NCBI GenBank assembly: GCA_045811525.1 | Contig: JBJMTV010000021.1 | Span: 62,001-126,000 of the forward strand | Direction: 5' to 3' | Length of the DNA: 64,000 bases | Source: VAZQ01 sp045811525 | GTDB taxonomy: Bacteria; Pseudomonadota; Alphaproteobacteria; Rhizobiales; Xanthobacteraceae | Shown here: piece after piece, positions 8,631 through 15,681 of the stretch | How positions within the stretch are numbered: the first letter of the stretch is position 1 | How the letters are laid out: each line of letters begins with the position of its first letter | The notes under the pieces: generated by a model | What the model saw: the letters and a program-made list of their open reading frames with translations, nothing else | What the model was told of the DNA's origin: nothing | Databases searched by the model: none | Translations under genes and position numbers: made by a program

Positions 8631-9131
8631 TTAGAACCGCCGGCCGCGAGCTACGGCGCGAGCGCGCACACGTGGCGCGACGCCGATTCCGACCCCGCGC
8701 CCGTACCCGCCGCCGTACCCGTACCCGCCGCCGTACCCGTACCCACCCCCGTACCCGTATCCGGGATAGCCGTAGGAATAGCTGGAATAGCCCGGTGCGT
8801 ACCCGTAGCCGTAAGAGCCGCCGTAGCCATAGTCGTAGGCAGGGTACTGCGAGTAGCTGTAGGCGGGATAACCATACCCATAGCCGTAACCGCCGTAGTA
8901 GGGAGCGCTCAGCGCCGCACCGACGAGGGCTCCAGCGGCAAGGCCAACGCCAACACCGACACCGCCCCTGCCAAAGCCGCGCCGCCGCAACTGCACGGTC
9001 TCAACGACTGGAGCAGCGGCTTGATGCAATCCTGCAGAGGCGGCAAGGGGCACTGCACCGGCCGAGGCCGCATAGGCGGAAACGCCTCCGGCGACCAGAG
9101 CAACGGCCAGAGTCTTATTCAGCACACTCAT
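8631..9131 (-). CDS. Exported glycine/tyrosine-rich protein
   Basis: 166 residues. The N-terminus (NKTLAVALVAGGVSAYAASA) is a signal peptide. After a linker comes a glycine-rich membrane-like segment (GVGVGVGLAAGALVGAAL), then about 75 residues made almost wholly of Gly and Tyr with Ser and Pro (GYGYGYPAYSYSQYPAYDYG), and an Arg-rich end. The GYG run is encoded in part by an 18-base tandem repeat. Proteins of this composition are common small exported proteins in Hyphomicrobiales; no enzymatic motif is present and the function is unknown. Composition suggests a flexible, possibly self-associating surface or periplasmic protein. The ATG at 9131 is the only start giving a signal peptide. Confidence 0.75.
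   Translation of the reverse strand: MSVLNKTLAVALVAGGVSAYAASAGAVPLAASAGLHQAAAPVVETVQLRRRGFGRGGVGVGVGLAAGALVGAALSAPYYGGYGYGYGYPAYSYSQYPAYDYGYGGSYGYGYAPGYSSYSYGYPGYGYGGGYGYGGGYGYGGGYGRGVGIGVAPRVRARAVARGRRF
8696..8765. repeat. 18-base tandem repeat inside the Gly/Tyr-rich gene
   Basis: About three and a half imperfect copies of an 18-base unit (CCGTACCCGTACCCGCCG on the plus strand) encode successive GGYGYG units of the Gly/Tyr-rich protein. Because the unit length is a multiple of three, copy number can change without a frameshift. Confidence 0.8.
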
Positions 9132-9270
9132 TCATGTTCTCCATGGACTCCCCGACTCGCTGCATTGCAGCGCCTTTTCGCGCGGAAAGCAACCGGGGCA
9201 GCCCCTTTTGGTTTACACGAAACTGCCTGGTGTCCCGGCTAGGATCTCGCCGTGACGAGCGAGCCGCCGA

Positions 9271-10425
9271 TCACTGGCCGCGCTTAACCTCGTTGGATTT
9301 CGCCAGGGCACGCTCGAACTTTTCGTCGAAGAGCCACATGGCATCGAGGATCTCACGGTAGTTCGCCGATGTCCTCGCTCGATCAGCCCGTCCGAAGGTG
9401 AACATGCTGTTGTTGCGCAGGTACCCCATCACTGTGGCATCGGAGACGCGATGCCTGAGCAGGTCGCCTGACCGCAGTGCCGCCTTGGTGGGGCTTGGAA
9501 CGATCTGGATGAGCTCGAAGAGCTTCATCTGGTCGATGGGGTGGGGCAGCGCGGCAAGAATTGCTGGTATCTGAGGAAAGAGCTCGGCGTGTGCATTCAT
9601 CAGGCCGTTTCTCACCGCCGTCCAATGGTTGAACCGCTGATCCTGATGCCCGACCCGCGCCTGCTCGCGGTCATCGCGCGCGATCAACTGCGGGTCGAAG
9701 GCGGCGATCCGAGGCTTGATGGCGGCCCATTTCCTCTGCCCGTTGTGGTCTTCCGATTCACCTGTTTGCAGGCTGCCCTTGTATTTATTGGACCGGGCGT
9801 TCCCGATGTTCTGATTGCCATTCGTCTCGGCGAAGAACAGGCCCAGACTGATGCGCCCCGCTGCTTCCGCGCCTGCTTGGTCAAGGCCCCTGGCCCGCGC
9901 GATGGCAGCGCCGAGCTGTATGACGTCTGCAAACGGAGTGTCCGAGGGCTGCGCGTTCGCCGGGGGCGCCTGCATGATGCTGAACAAACTGGTGTACTCA
10001 TCCACTAGCGGCTCGTTATCGGCCTCGAAATAGGCCGGAGGGATACCGAATTTGTTCGGTCTGCCGATCTTCTGCGGCGCGACGTCGGTCAGATCCTTGT
10101 ACGCGCTGATCATCTTGTTGCGTGCGAGATAGAGCGCTTGGCCAGGCAAACTCGGCAGGGCTTGCTTCGCGTTGATCTGGCCGCGCCGTTCACGCAAAAT
10201 CGACCTGAAGTCGGCCAACGCTTTCGTGTAAGTCTCCACCGCCTCCCATTGCGCTGCCGTGTACGAGCTGGTCTGTGCCCGCGCCGACACGACAAGCCCA
10301 GTGGCGGGGTTCTGCACGGCCACCGCGATCATGGTTGCCCAGAGCAGAGGCAGGGGCGCCCAAGCAACAGGATTCATGACGACGCCCATGCGCGGCCGCT
10401 GTGTCGGCTCAGAGCTCCGCATCAT
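9271..10425 (-). CDS. Exported protein of unknown function with a lysozyme-like motif
   Basis: 384 residues; I cannot assign a family. A hydrophobic segment ending in SARAQ near residue 50 looks like a signal peptide; an internal start such as the methionine at residue 17 is possible. In the middle is LGLFFAETNGNQNIGN followed by ARSNKYKGSLQTGE. A glutamate in AET, the GN/SNKY region and the GSLQ strand resemble the catalytic block of lysozyme-like and lytic transglycosylase folds (E, N, then YxGxxQ). This is a pattern resemblance only. The gene starts 69 bases after the phosphofructokinase stop on the same strand, so it may be the last gene of the glk-pfk operon, though a cell-wall role would be unrelated to those two. 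Confidence 0.6.
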   Translation of the reverse strand: MMRSSEPTQRPRMGVVMNPVAWAPLPLLWATMIAVAVQNPATGLVVSARAQTSSYTAAQWEAVETYTKALADFRSILRERRGQINAKQALPSLPGQALYLARNKMISAYKDLTDVAPQKIGRPNKFGIPPAYFEADNEPLVDEYTSLFSIMQAPPANAQPSDTPFADVIQLGAAIARARGLDQAGAEAAGRISLGLFFAETNGNQNIGNARSNKYKGSLQTGESEDHNGQRKWAAIKPRIAAFDPQLIARDDREQARVGHQDQRFNHWTAVRNGLMNAHAELFPQIPAILAALPHPIDQMKLFELIQIVPSPTKAALRSGDLLRHRVSDATVMGYLRNNSMFTFGRADRARTSANYREILDAMWLFDEKFERALAKSNEVKRGQ

Positions 10426-10494
10426 CTTTGCCGCATTACTGATGCGAGCTTGGCCATTGGTAACAGCAAGTCAGGTGGACGCAGAGTTGGGCGA

Positions 10495-11673
10495 TCAAGA
10501 GGCGCGATTGAGAAACACCGGCAGGCCCGTCTTATCGGAATAGATGGGGCGGTAGCGCTCGGTGTGGTAGCTCCTCGCAACATCGACCTTGCGCGGCCCG
10601 AGCTTCGGGTCGGGAATAGGAACAAGATCGTAGCGGCCCTCGACCAGGGCCGACATGAGACCACTTTTACCGGCGAGCACAGCATCATAAGCCATGTTGC
10701 CGAAAGTCAGGGCGACGAGCTTGTCGATGAAGTCGGGATCGCCGGACCGCAGGTCGTAGGTCAGGTCGGACGTGAGCGTCTCCTGGCCGGTACGGCGCTG
10801 GATCTCCTCGGCAAGCGATTCACCCACACTGGCCTTCTTGCGATGGCCGTATGCGTCGGGCTCCCCGTATTGCTGGATTTTATAGCCCTCCCAGGCGGCA
10901 CCCTCGCTCAAAACCACCAGGGCATAATTGCTGGGATTCGTGCGCTTGTCCTCGACGAGTAGCCGCACCAGCTTCTCGAGGTCGACCTTGTATTCCGGGA
11001 TCACGCAACGGATCGAGCTCACATAGGCCGTGTAGAGCGCAGTGAAACCGGCGTCGCGCCCGAACACGCGAAAGATGCCGATCCGCTCGTGCGAGCCTAC
11101 GGTGGTGCGCTGCCTCTGGATGGCATCGGAGGCACGGGTAATCGCGGTGGAGAAACCAATACAGTACTCGGTGTTGCGGACATCATTGTCCATCGTCTTC
11201 GGGACAGCCAACACCTTCACGCCGAGAGCATCGAGCTTGGCCGCGTAGCTCAAGGTGTCGTCACCGCCGATCGCGATGAGGTGGTCGATACCGAGCGCGC
11301 CAAGGTTCGCCAACACCTGTTTCGACACGTCCCAGCTCTGACCGCCCTTGCTGCTGGGCGCGCTCGGGAATTCCTTGTCAGCAAGATGCGCCGGCAGCTT
11401 GCCGAGGCGCGTGGGGTTGGTGCGGCTGGAGTGGAGCACGGTGCCGCCATGCCGGTCGATGACGCGCGTATTTTCTCGGTCGAGGGGCAGAACGTAGCGC
11501 CCCCGGCTTTCGCTGTCCGCCGGATCAAGATGGGTGAGACCCTCCCAACCGCGGCGGATGCCGATCACCTCGATGTCGTTCTCGCTCGCCCGGTAGGTCA
11601 CGGTCTTGATAACCGCGTTGAGCCCGGGAACATCGCCGCCGCCGGTCAAAATACCAATGCGCTTCTTTGCCAT
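10495..11673 (-). CDS. 6-phosphofructokinase, predicted PPi-dependent
   Basis: 392 residues. It has the PFK nucleotide/PPi loop RIGILTGGGDVPGLNAVI at the N-terminus and the catalytic TMDND with D162. Two positions decide the phosphoryl donor in this family: Gly104 and Gly124 of E. coli PfkA mark ATP enzymes, while Asp and Lys mark PPi enzymes. Here they are D139 (GGDDT, residues 136-140) and K159 (VPKTMDND), so PPi dependence is predicted. PPi-PFK reversibly interconverts fructose 6-phosphate and fructose 1,6-bisphosphate, using PPi and phosphate instead of ATP. It lies 33 bases downstream of glucokinase on the same strand, a probable operon. Start at ATG 11673, length normal for the class. 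Confidence 0.92.
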   Translation of the reverse strand: MAKKRIGILTGGGDVPGLNAVIKTVTYRASENDIEVIGIRRGWEGLTHLDPADSESRGRYVLPLDRENTRVIDRHGGTVLHSSRTNPTRLGKLPAHLADKEFPSAPSSKGGQSWDVSKQVLANLGALGIDHLIAIGGDDTLSYAAKLDALGVKVLAVPKTMDNDVRNTEYCIGFSTAITRASDAIQRQRTTVGSHERIGIFRVFGRDAGFTALYTAYVSSIRCVIPEYKVDLEKLVRLLVEDKRTNPSNYALVVLSEGAAWEGYKIQQYGEPDAYGHRKKASVGESLAEEIQRRTGQETLTSDLTYDLRSGDPDFIDKLVALTFGNMAYDAVLAGKSGLMSALVEGRYDLVPIPDPKLGPRKVDVARSYHTERYRPIYSDKTGLPVFLNRAS

Positions 11674-11706
11674 GCATTGTGCTCCGGGTAATGGGGGTTG
11701 ATCCGA

Positions 11707-12702
11707 TCAGCCTCGAGCGGGCTCACCCGGAGCGCCAACCGCACGTCCACGCATCGCGAGGCTCTGCAACCCCACGAATGTCGCGAACGGATGCGTGATG
11801 ACGCTGGTCGGAATCGCCTCGAGGTATTGGCGAAACCGGCCCTTCTGCTCAAAGCGTTCGCGAAAATGCGAGCGTGTCAGGAAGTCGGTGATCCGCGGGG
11901 CGATGCCGCCGGCAATGTAGACACCTCCGCGGGCGCCGAACGTGAGCGCGACATTGCCGGCGAACGTGCCAAGCATGGCGCAGAACAGGTCCAGCGCCCT
12001 TACCGCTGTTGCGCAAGTACCGGCCAGCGCTGCCGCAGTGATGGAGGCCGCCTCAAGCGGCGGTGCGGCCACGCCGTCGACGGCCGCCACCGCGCGATAA
12101 AGATTCTCCAGCCCCTGCCCCGAGATCACGCGTTCCGCCGAAACGTGGCCGAACTCGTGGCGCAAGTGTTGCAGGATCACGTCCTCGTCTGCGGAGCTGG
12201 CGGGCATGGTGGCATGGCCGCCTTCGCCGCCGACGACCGCCCAGTCCTGCCCGGCCGGCACAAGGCCGGCGAGGCCGAGCCCCGTTCCAGGCCCCAGCAC
12301 AACCATGGGGGCATCCGGCCGCGAAATACCCCCTCCCAGGCGATGAAGATGAGCGTCGGCGAGATACGGGAGCGACAGGGCCGCCGCTTCGAAGTCATTG
12401 CAGACGCGCACGCTGTCGAAGCCGAAAGCCTCGGACAACTCCTGCGCGTCCACTACCCAGGAGCAATTGGTGAGCACGCATCGGTTCGCCTCAATCGGTC
12501 CGGCCACCGCAAGGACCGCCTGCGTCACCGGCAGACCGCGGCAATCCTGCTCCCAGAAGGCGGCAAGCACGTCAAGAAAACGCGGGAAGTCAGTCACCGA
12601 GAAATATCGCACCGGCCCAAGCAGCCCGTTTGCCAGCAGCGCGAAGCGGGCGTTCGAAGCGCCGATGTCGGCCAAAAGCGCATGCTGCTGAGCCAGCAAC
12701 AC
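11707..12702 (-). CDS. glk: Glucokinase
   Basis: 331 residues of the bacterial Glk family. It phosphorylates glucose to glucose 6-phosphate with ATP in the cytoplasm. The phosphate-binding loop LLADIGASNARFAL is at the N-terminus, LTNCSWVVDAQEL carries the conserved strand, and VLGPGTGLGLAGL and VVGGEGGHATMPA are the adenine-side and sugar-side motifs of this family. The C-terminus has GVYIAGGIAPRI. The frame opens with GTG at 12702; nearby ATGs are out of frame. The phosphofructokinase follows after 33 bases, so the two should be made together. The product glucose 6-phosphate would normally pass through Pgi, whose only recognisable gene here is broken (51.9 kb). Confidence 0.93.
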   Translation of the reverse strand: MLLAQQHALLADIGASNARFALLANGLLGPVRYFSVTDFPRFLDVLAAFWEQDCRGLPVTQAVLAVAGPIEANRCVLTNCSWVVDAQELSEAFGFDSVRVCNDFEAAALSLPYLADAHLHRLGGGISRPDAPMVVLGPGTGLGLAGLVPAGQDWAVVGGEGGHATMPASSADEDVILQHLRHEFGHVSAERVISGQGLENLYRAVAAVDGVAAPPLEAASITAAALAGTCATAVRALDLFCAMLGTFAGNVALTFGARGGVYIAGGIAPRITDFLTRSHFRERFEQKGRFRQYLEAIPTSVITHPFATFVGLQSLAMRGRAVGAPGEPARG

Positions 12703-13148
12703 GGCTCATCCCTCAGCAGAGCTACGGGCTTCGGGCGTGCCCCGGCCCATTGATACGGCCCGTACTTTCACCACCAGCCCCGTACTGCCGCGACAACGCG
12801 CAATCGGCGCTTTCGTTGCCGCCCACGCGGCACAGACAGCGCAACTGCGTCGGGGACCTCTCCTTCCTCTACTCTGTTGCAGCCACATCCAAAGCATCGA
12901 AACATGCTCGCTCCACGCAGGTCACCATCATTCGGTCAGGCTGCGCAGCGGGCGGGCAATGGGAGCACCTCGTTGTTCCGATTGAGCGCCGCGCGAGCAG
13001 GATCGGACCCCAGTCGAGGGCGCCGGTCAAGCCATTGGGATGCCAGCCGCACTTGAGTCTTTGCCGTCGGTGTTCTCAGCTATCCGGACGGACAGGCCCG
13101 GCCCGACGAGGGGCGTCGGCAAAGAGGCGGAATACCGGAAACTCCGGC
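12703..13148. other. 446-base gap upstream of glk, no gene seen
   Basis: Between the glk start and the stop of the Bug-type receptor gene, both on the minus strand, I find no frame with family resemblance and no RNA gene. It should hold the promoter of the glk-pfk operon and the transcript end of the acyl-CoA dehydrogenase/receptor unit. I could not identify convincing -35/-10 boxes. Confidence 0.5.
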
Positions 13149-14144
13149 TCACTCCGGCTGAATCCCGAGCGCCGGGATGGTGCGGCCGAAAAATGCGAGC
13201 TCGTCGACGATCTTATTTTCCAGGGCCTCAGGTCCTTGGCCAATGACCAAAAGGCCCTGCTGCTTCAGCTTCTCGATCACATCCGGCTGCTTTAGCACAA
13301 CCAGCATGGCACGGTTCAGCTTGTCGATGATCGGCTTCGGAGTCCACGCCGGAGCGAGCAGACCGAGCCAAGTCGCGGGCAGCGTCACGCCCGGCACGGT
13401 CTCGGCGATGGTCGGGACCTGCGGCAAATATGCGAAGCGTTTGTCCTCGGCCACCGCGAGCAGGCGGACACGGCCGGCACTGGATTGCGGCAGCACCGAA
13501 GGCGGGGTGCCAAAGCTGATCTGGATATGACCGGCCACGAGATCCTGGATGGCGGGACCGCCGCCGCGATAGGGAATGTGGTTCATGTCGATGCCGGTCT
13601 TCTGCTTCAAGAGCTCGCCAGTGATGTGATGGCCTGAGCCCACGCCGGCGCTGCCATAGCTGAGCTTGCTGGTGCCCTGCTTGGCATAGGCAATGAGCTC
13701 GGCAACGTTGGCCGCGGGGACCGCCGGATGCACGGCGAGCAGGAGCGACGTCTCGGCAGCCAACGTGATCGGCGCAAAGGCCCTGCGCGGATCAAACGGC
13801 ATGTTCTTTTGCATATAGGCGTTCATGGTGATGGGCGCATTCACCGTGACCAGGAGGGTGTACCCATCAGGTGCCGCATTGGCGACCACGCCGGCCCCAG
13901 TGCTCCCGCCGGCGCCCGCTCGGTTCTCGACGATGATGGGTTGGCTCAGGATCTCAGTGAGGGGGTCGCGCAGAACGCGGGCGAGCGCATCAACCGAGGC
14001 GCCGGGCGGGAATGGTGCCACCAGCGTGATCGGCCGCGTGGGATAGTCCTGAGCAAAGGCAGCTTCGCCGACTCCGGCAAAAGCGAGAGCAAGCCCGAAG
14101 AGCACAAGCACGCGCGTCGCGGTCATCTTGAGCTGGCTCGGCAT
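13149..14144 (-). CDS. Bug-family (TctC) periplasmic solute receptor
   Basis: 331 residues. The signal peptide (TRVLVLFGLALAFAGVGEAA, then FAQ) is followed at once by the Bug-family opening YPTRPITLVAPFPPGASVD and then IIVENRAGAGGSTGAGVVA, GYTLLVT and MPFDPRRAFAPIT, the standard order of these receptors. They bind carboxylates or other small acids for tripartite tricarboxylate transporters (TctAB), or act as orphan sensors. No tctA or tctB gene is present in the window, so this is an orphan as far as can be seen. The acyl-CoA dehydrogenase-like gene lies 74 bases upstream on the same strand, suggesting that the ligand could be an organic acid handled as a CoA ester. Confidence 0.9.
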   Translation of the reverse strand: MPSQLKMTATRVLVLFGLALAFAGVGEAAFAQDYPTRPITLVAPFPPGASVDALARVLRDPLTEILSQPIIVENRAGAGGSTGAGVVANAAPDGYTLLVTVNAPITMNAYMQKNMPFDPRRAFAPITLAAETSLLLAVHPAVPAANVAELIAYAKQGTSKLSYGSAGVGSGHHITGELLKQKTGIDMNHIPYRGGGPAIQDLVAGHIQISFGTPPSVLPQSSAGRVRLLAVAEDKRFAYLPQVPTIAETVPGVTLPATWLGLLAPAWTPKPIIDKLNRAMLVVLKQPDVIEKLKQQGLLVIGQGPEALENKIVDELAFFGRTIPALGIQPE

Positions 14145-14218
14145 GCCGTTGTCCTCCTCGCCTTCTCATAGAGCCTCGGAACAGCAGAGCGGCACGATGA
14201 CCCTCAGCGGCCGCCCCC

Positions 14219-15409
14219 TCAATAAGATCGCGGCATGCCGAGCACGTGCTGGCCGAGATAGGCGAGAATGAGATTGGTCGAGATCGGCGCGATCTGCGAG
14301 AGACGGCACTCCCGCCATTTTCGCTCAATGCCGTATTCACGCGCAGCGGCAAAGCCGCCGAAAGTCTGCATGCAAGCTTCGCCCGCGTGCCACGCAGCCT
14401 CCGATGCGAGGAGCTTTGCGGTGTTGGCTTCCTCACCGCACGGCTGACCCGCATCGAACTGCGCCGCCGCCGCCCGCGTCAGGAGGTCGGCAGCCTTGTA
14501 CTCGGCGTAGGCGCGGGCAATCGGAAACTGAATGGCCTGGTTCTGACCGATGGGCCGTCCGAAGACGATGCGCTCCGTGGCATAGCGGCTCGCGCGCGTG
14601 ATGAAGTAACGCGCGTCGCCCAACGACTCGCCCGAGACCAGGATGCGCTCGGCATTCATGCCATCGAGAATATAGCGGAAGCCCTGCCCCTCCTCGCCGA
14701 TCAGGCTCTCGGTGGGCACGCGCAGGTCGTCCAAGAAGACCTCGTTGGTCTGGTGATTGACCATCGTGTCGAGCCGCCGCAAGGTGAGGCCCTTGCCGAG
14801 CGCTTCTGCCATCTCGACGAGCAACACAGAAAGTCCCTCGGAGCGCCGCTTCACCTGGTCGGCCGGCGTGGTGCGCACAAGGAGCAGCATCAGATCGGAC
14901 TTGTGCGCGCGTGACGTCCACACCTTCTGACCATTGACAACGTAGTGATCGCCTTGGCGCACGGCGCGCGTCTTCAGCTGCGTCGTGTCGGATCCAGTCG
15001 TCGGCTCAGTCACGCCGAACGCCTGAAATCGAATCTGTCCCGATGCAATACCGGGAAGGTAGCGCTGCTTTTGCGCCTCGCTGCCATGCCGCAGCCGCGT
15101 CCCCATCATGTACATCTGTGCCCGACAGGGAGCGGCGGTGCAGCCGGCGGCGTGGATCTCCTCGAGGATGACGCAGCCGGCGCGGATCGGCAGCCCGGCG
15201 CCGCCATAGCGTTCCGGGATGAGCGCGCCGAGATAGCCAGCCTTGCTCAACTCGGCGACAAAAGCTTCGGCATACTCGTCCTTGGCTTCGAGCTCGCGCC
15301 AATACTGGTCGGGGTACCGCGCGCAGATCGCGCGCACGCCATCGCGCAGCTCCGGGTAGTCCCGACCAAGTGGCACGCGGGTGAGCGCATCTGCCTCGGC
15401 CAGGCTCAT
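14219..15409 (-). CDS. Acyl-CoA dehydrogenase-family protein
   Basis: 396 residues, with N-terminal helical domain, middle beta domain (FQAFGVTEPTTGSDTTQLKT, the FAD/substrate loop) and C-terminal helical domain. These flavoenzymes introduce a 2,3 double bond in acyl-CoA esters. The usual catalytic glutamate of the MCAD type, in QIYEGT, is absent: the aligned stretch is QIAPIST with P375. A glutamate is present at E254 (GMNAERILVSG), the position used as base in isovaleryl-CoA and long-chain dehydrogenases, so activity remains plausible. It sits directly upstream of a Bug receptor gene (74 bases), a pairing consistent with uptake and oxidation of a carboxylic acid. Substrate unknown. Start ATG at 15409. 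Confidence 0.88.
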   Translation of the reverse strand: MSLAEADALTRVPLGRDYPELRDGVRAICARYPDQYWRELEAKDEYAEAFVAELSKAGYLGALIPERYGGAGLPIRAGCVILEEIHAAGCTAAPCRAQMYMMGTRLRHGSEAQKQRYLPGIASGQIRFQAFGVTEPTTGSDTTQLKTRAVRQGDHYVVNGQKVWTSRAHKSDLMLLLVRTTPADQVKRRSEGLSVLLVEMAEALGKGLTLRRLDTMVNHQTNEVFLDDLRVPTESLIGEEGQGFRYILDGMNAERILVSGESLGDARYFITRASRYATERIVFGRPIGQNQAIQFPIARAYAEYKAADLLTRAAAAQFDAGQPCGEEANTAKLLASEAAWHAGEACMQTFGGFAAAREYGIERKWRECRLSQIAPISTNLILAYLGQHVLGMPRSY

Positions 15410-15612
15410 TGGACCTGCCGTGATGCCGCGTTCACGATGCGCGCTTGCGACGCGGATGCGTTACCCATCCACGCCAGTTTGGTAGCGTCGCAGGGTGCGC
15501 AAAGCGCCTGGGCCCCACGCACAATCTCCCGCACCGCATTGGTGCAAGGCGCGCGCGCACGAGCCGGTGCGCACAGCGCGCACATAATGATTTCACTCCT
15601 CAGAACCATCAT

Positions 15613-15642
15613 GCCGTGCGCGCCCAAAGGCGCGCACGCGGC
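15613..15642. terminator. GC-rich hairpin downstream of the cytochrome/propeller gene
   Basis: GTGCGCGCC (15616-15624) and GGCGCGCAC (15629-15637) form a perfect nine-base-pair stem with loop CAAA, extendable by flanking GCC/GGC with a small bulge. It lies about 45 bases after the stop of the cytochrome/propeller gene as transcribed on the minus strand, and upstream of the acyl-CoA dehydrogenase. There is no T-run. The surrounding 272-base gap (15410-15681) is rich in alternating GCGC sequence and contains no gene I can support. Confidence 0.4.
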
Positions 15643-15681
15643 GGATCATGCCGCCTCTGCACCCCACCGAGGCGGGTCGGG

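Noticed and set aside
8696..8765. Short tandem repeats considered as a CRISPR array
   Set aside because: Units are contiguous without spacers and lie in frame within a coding sequence.
12703..13148. Short frames in the gap upstream of glk as a gene
   Set aside because: None has a ribosome-binding site, family resemblance or codon use distinct from the other frames.
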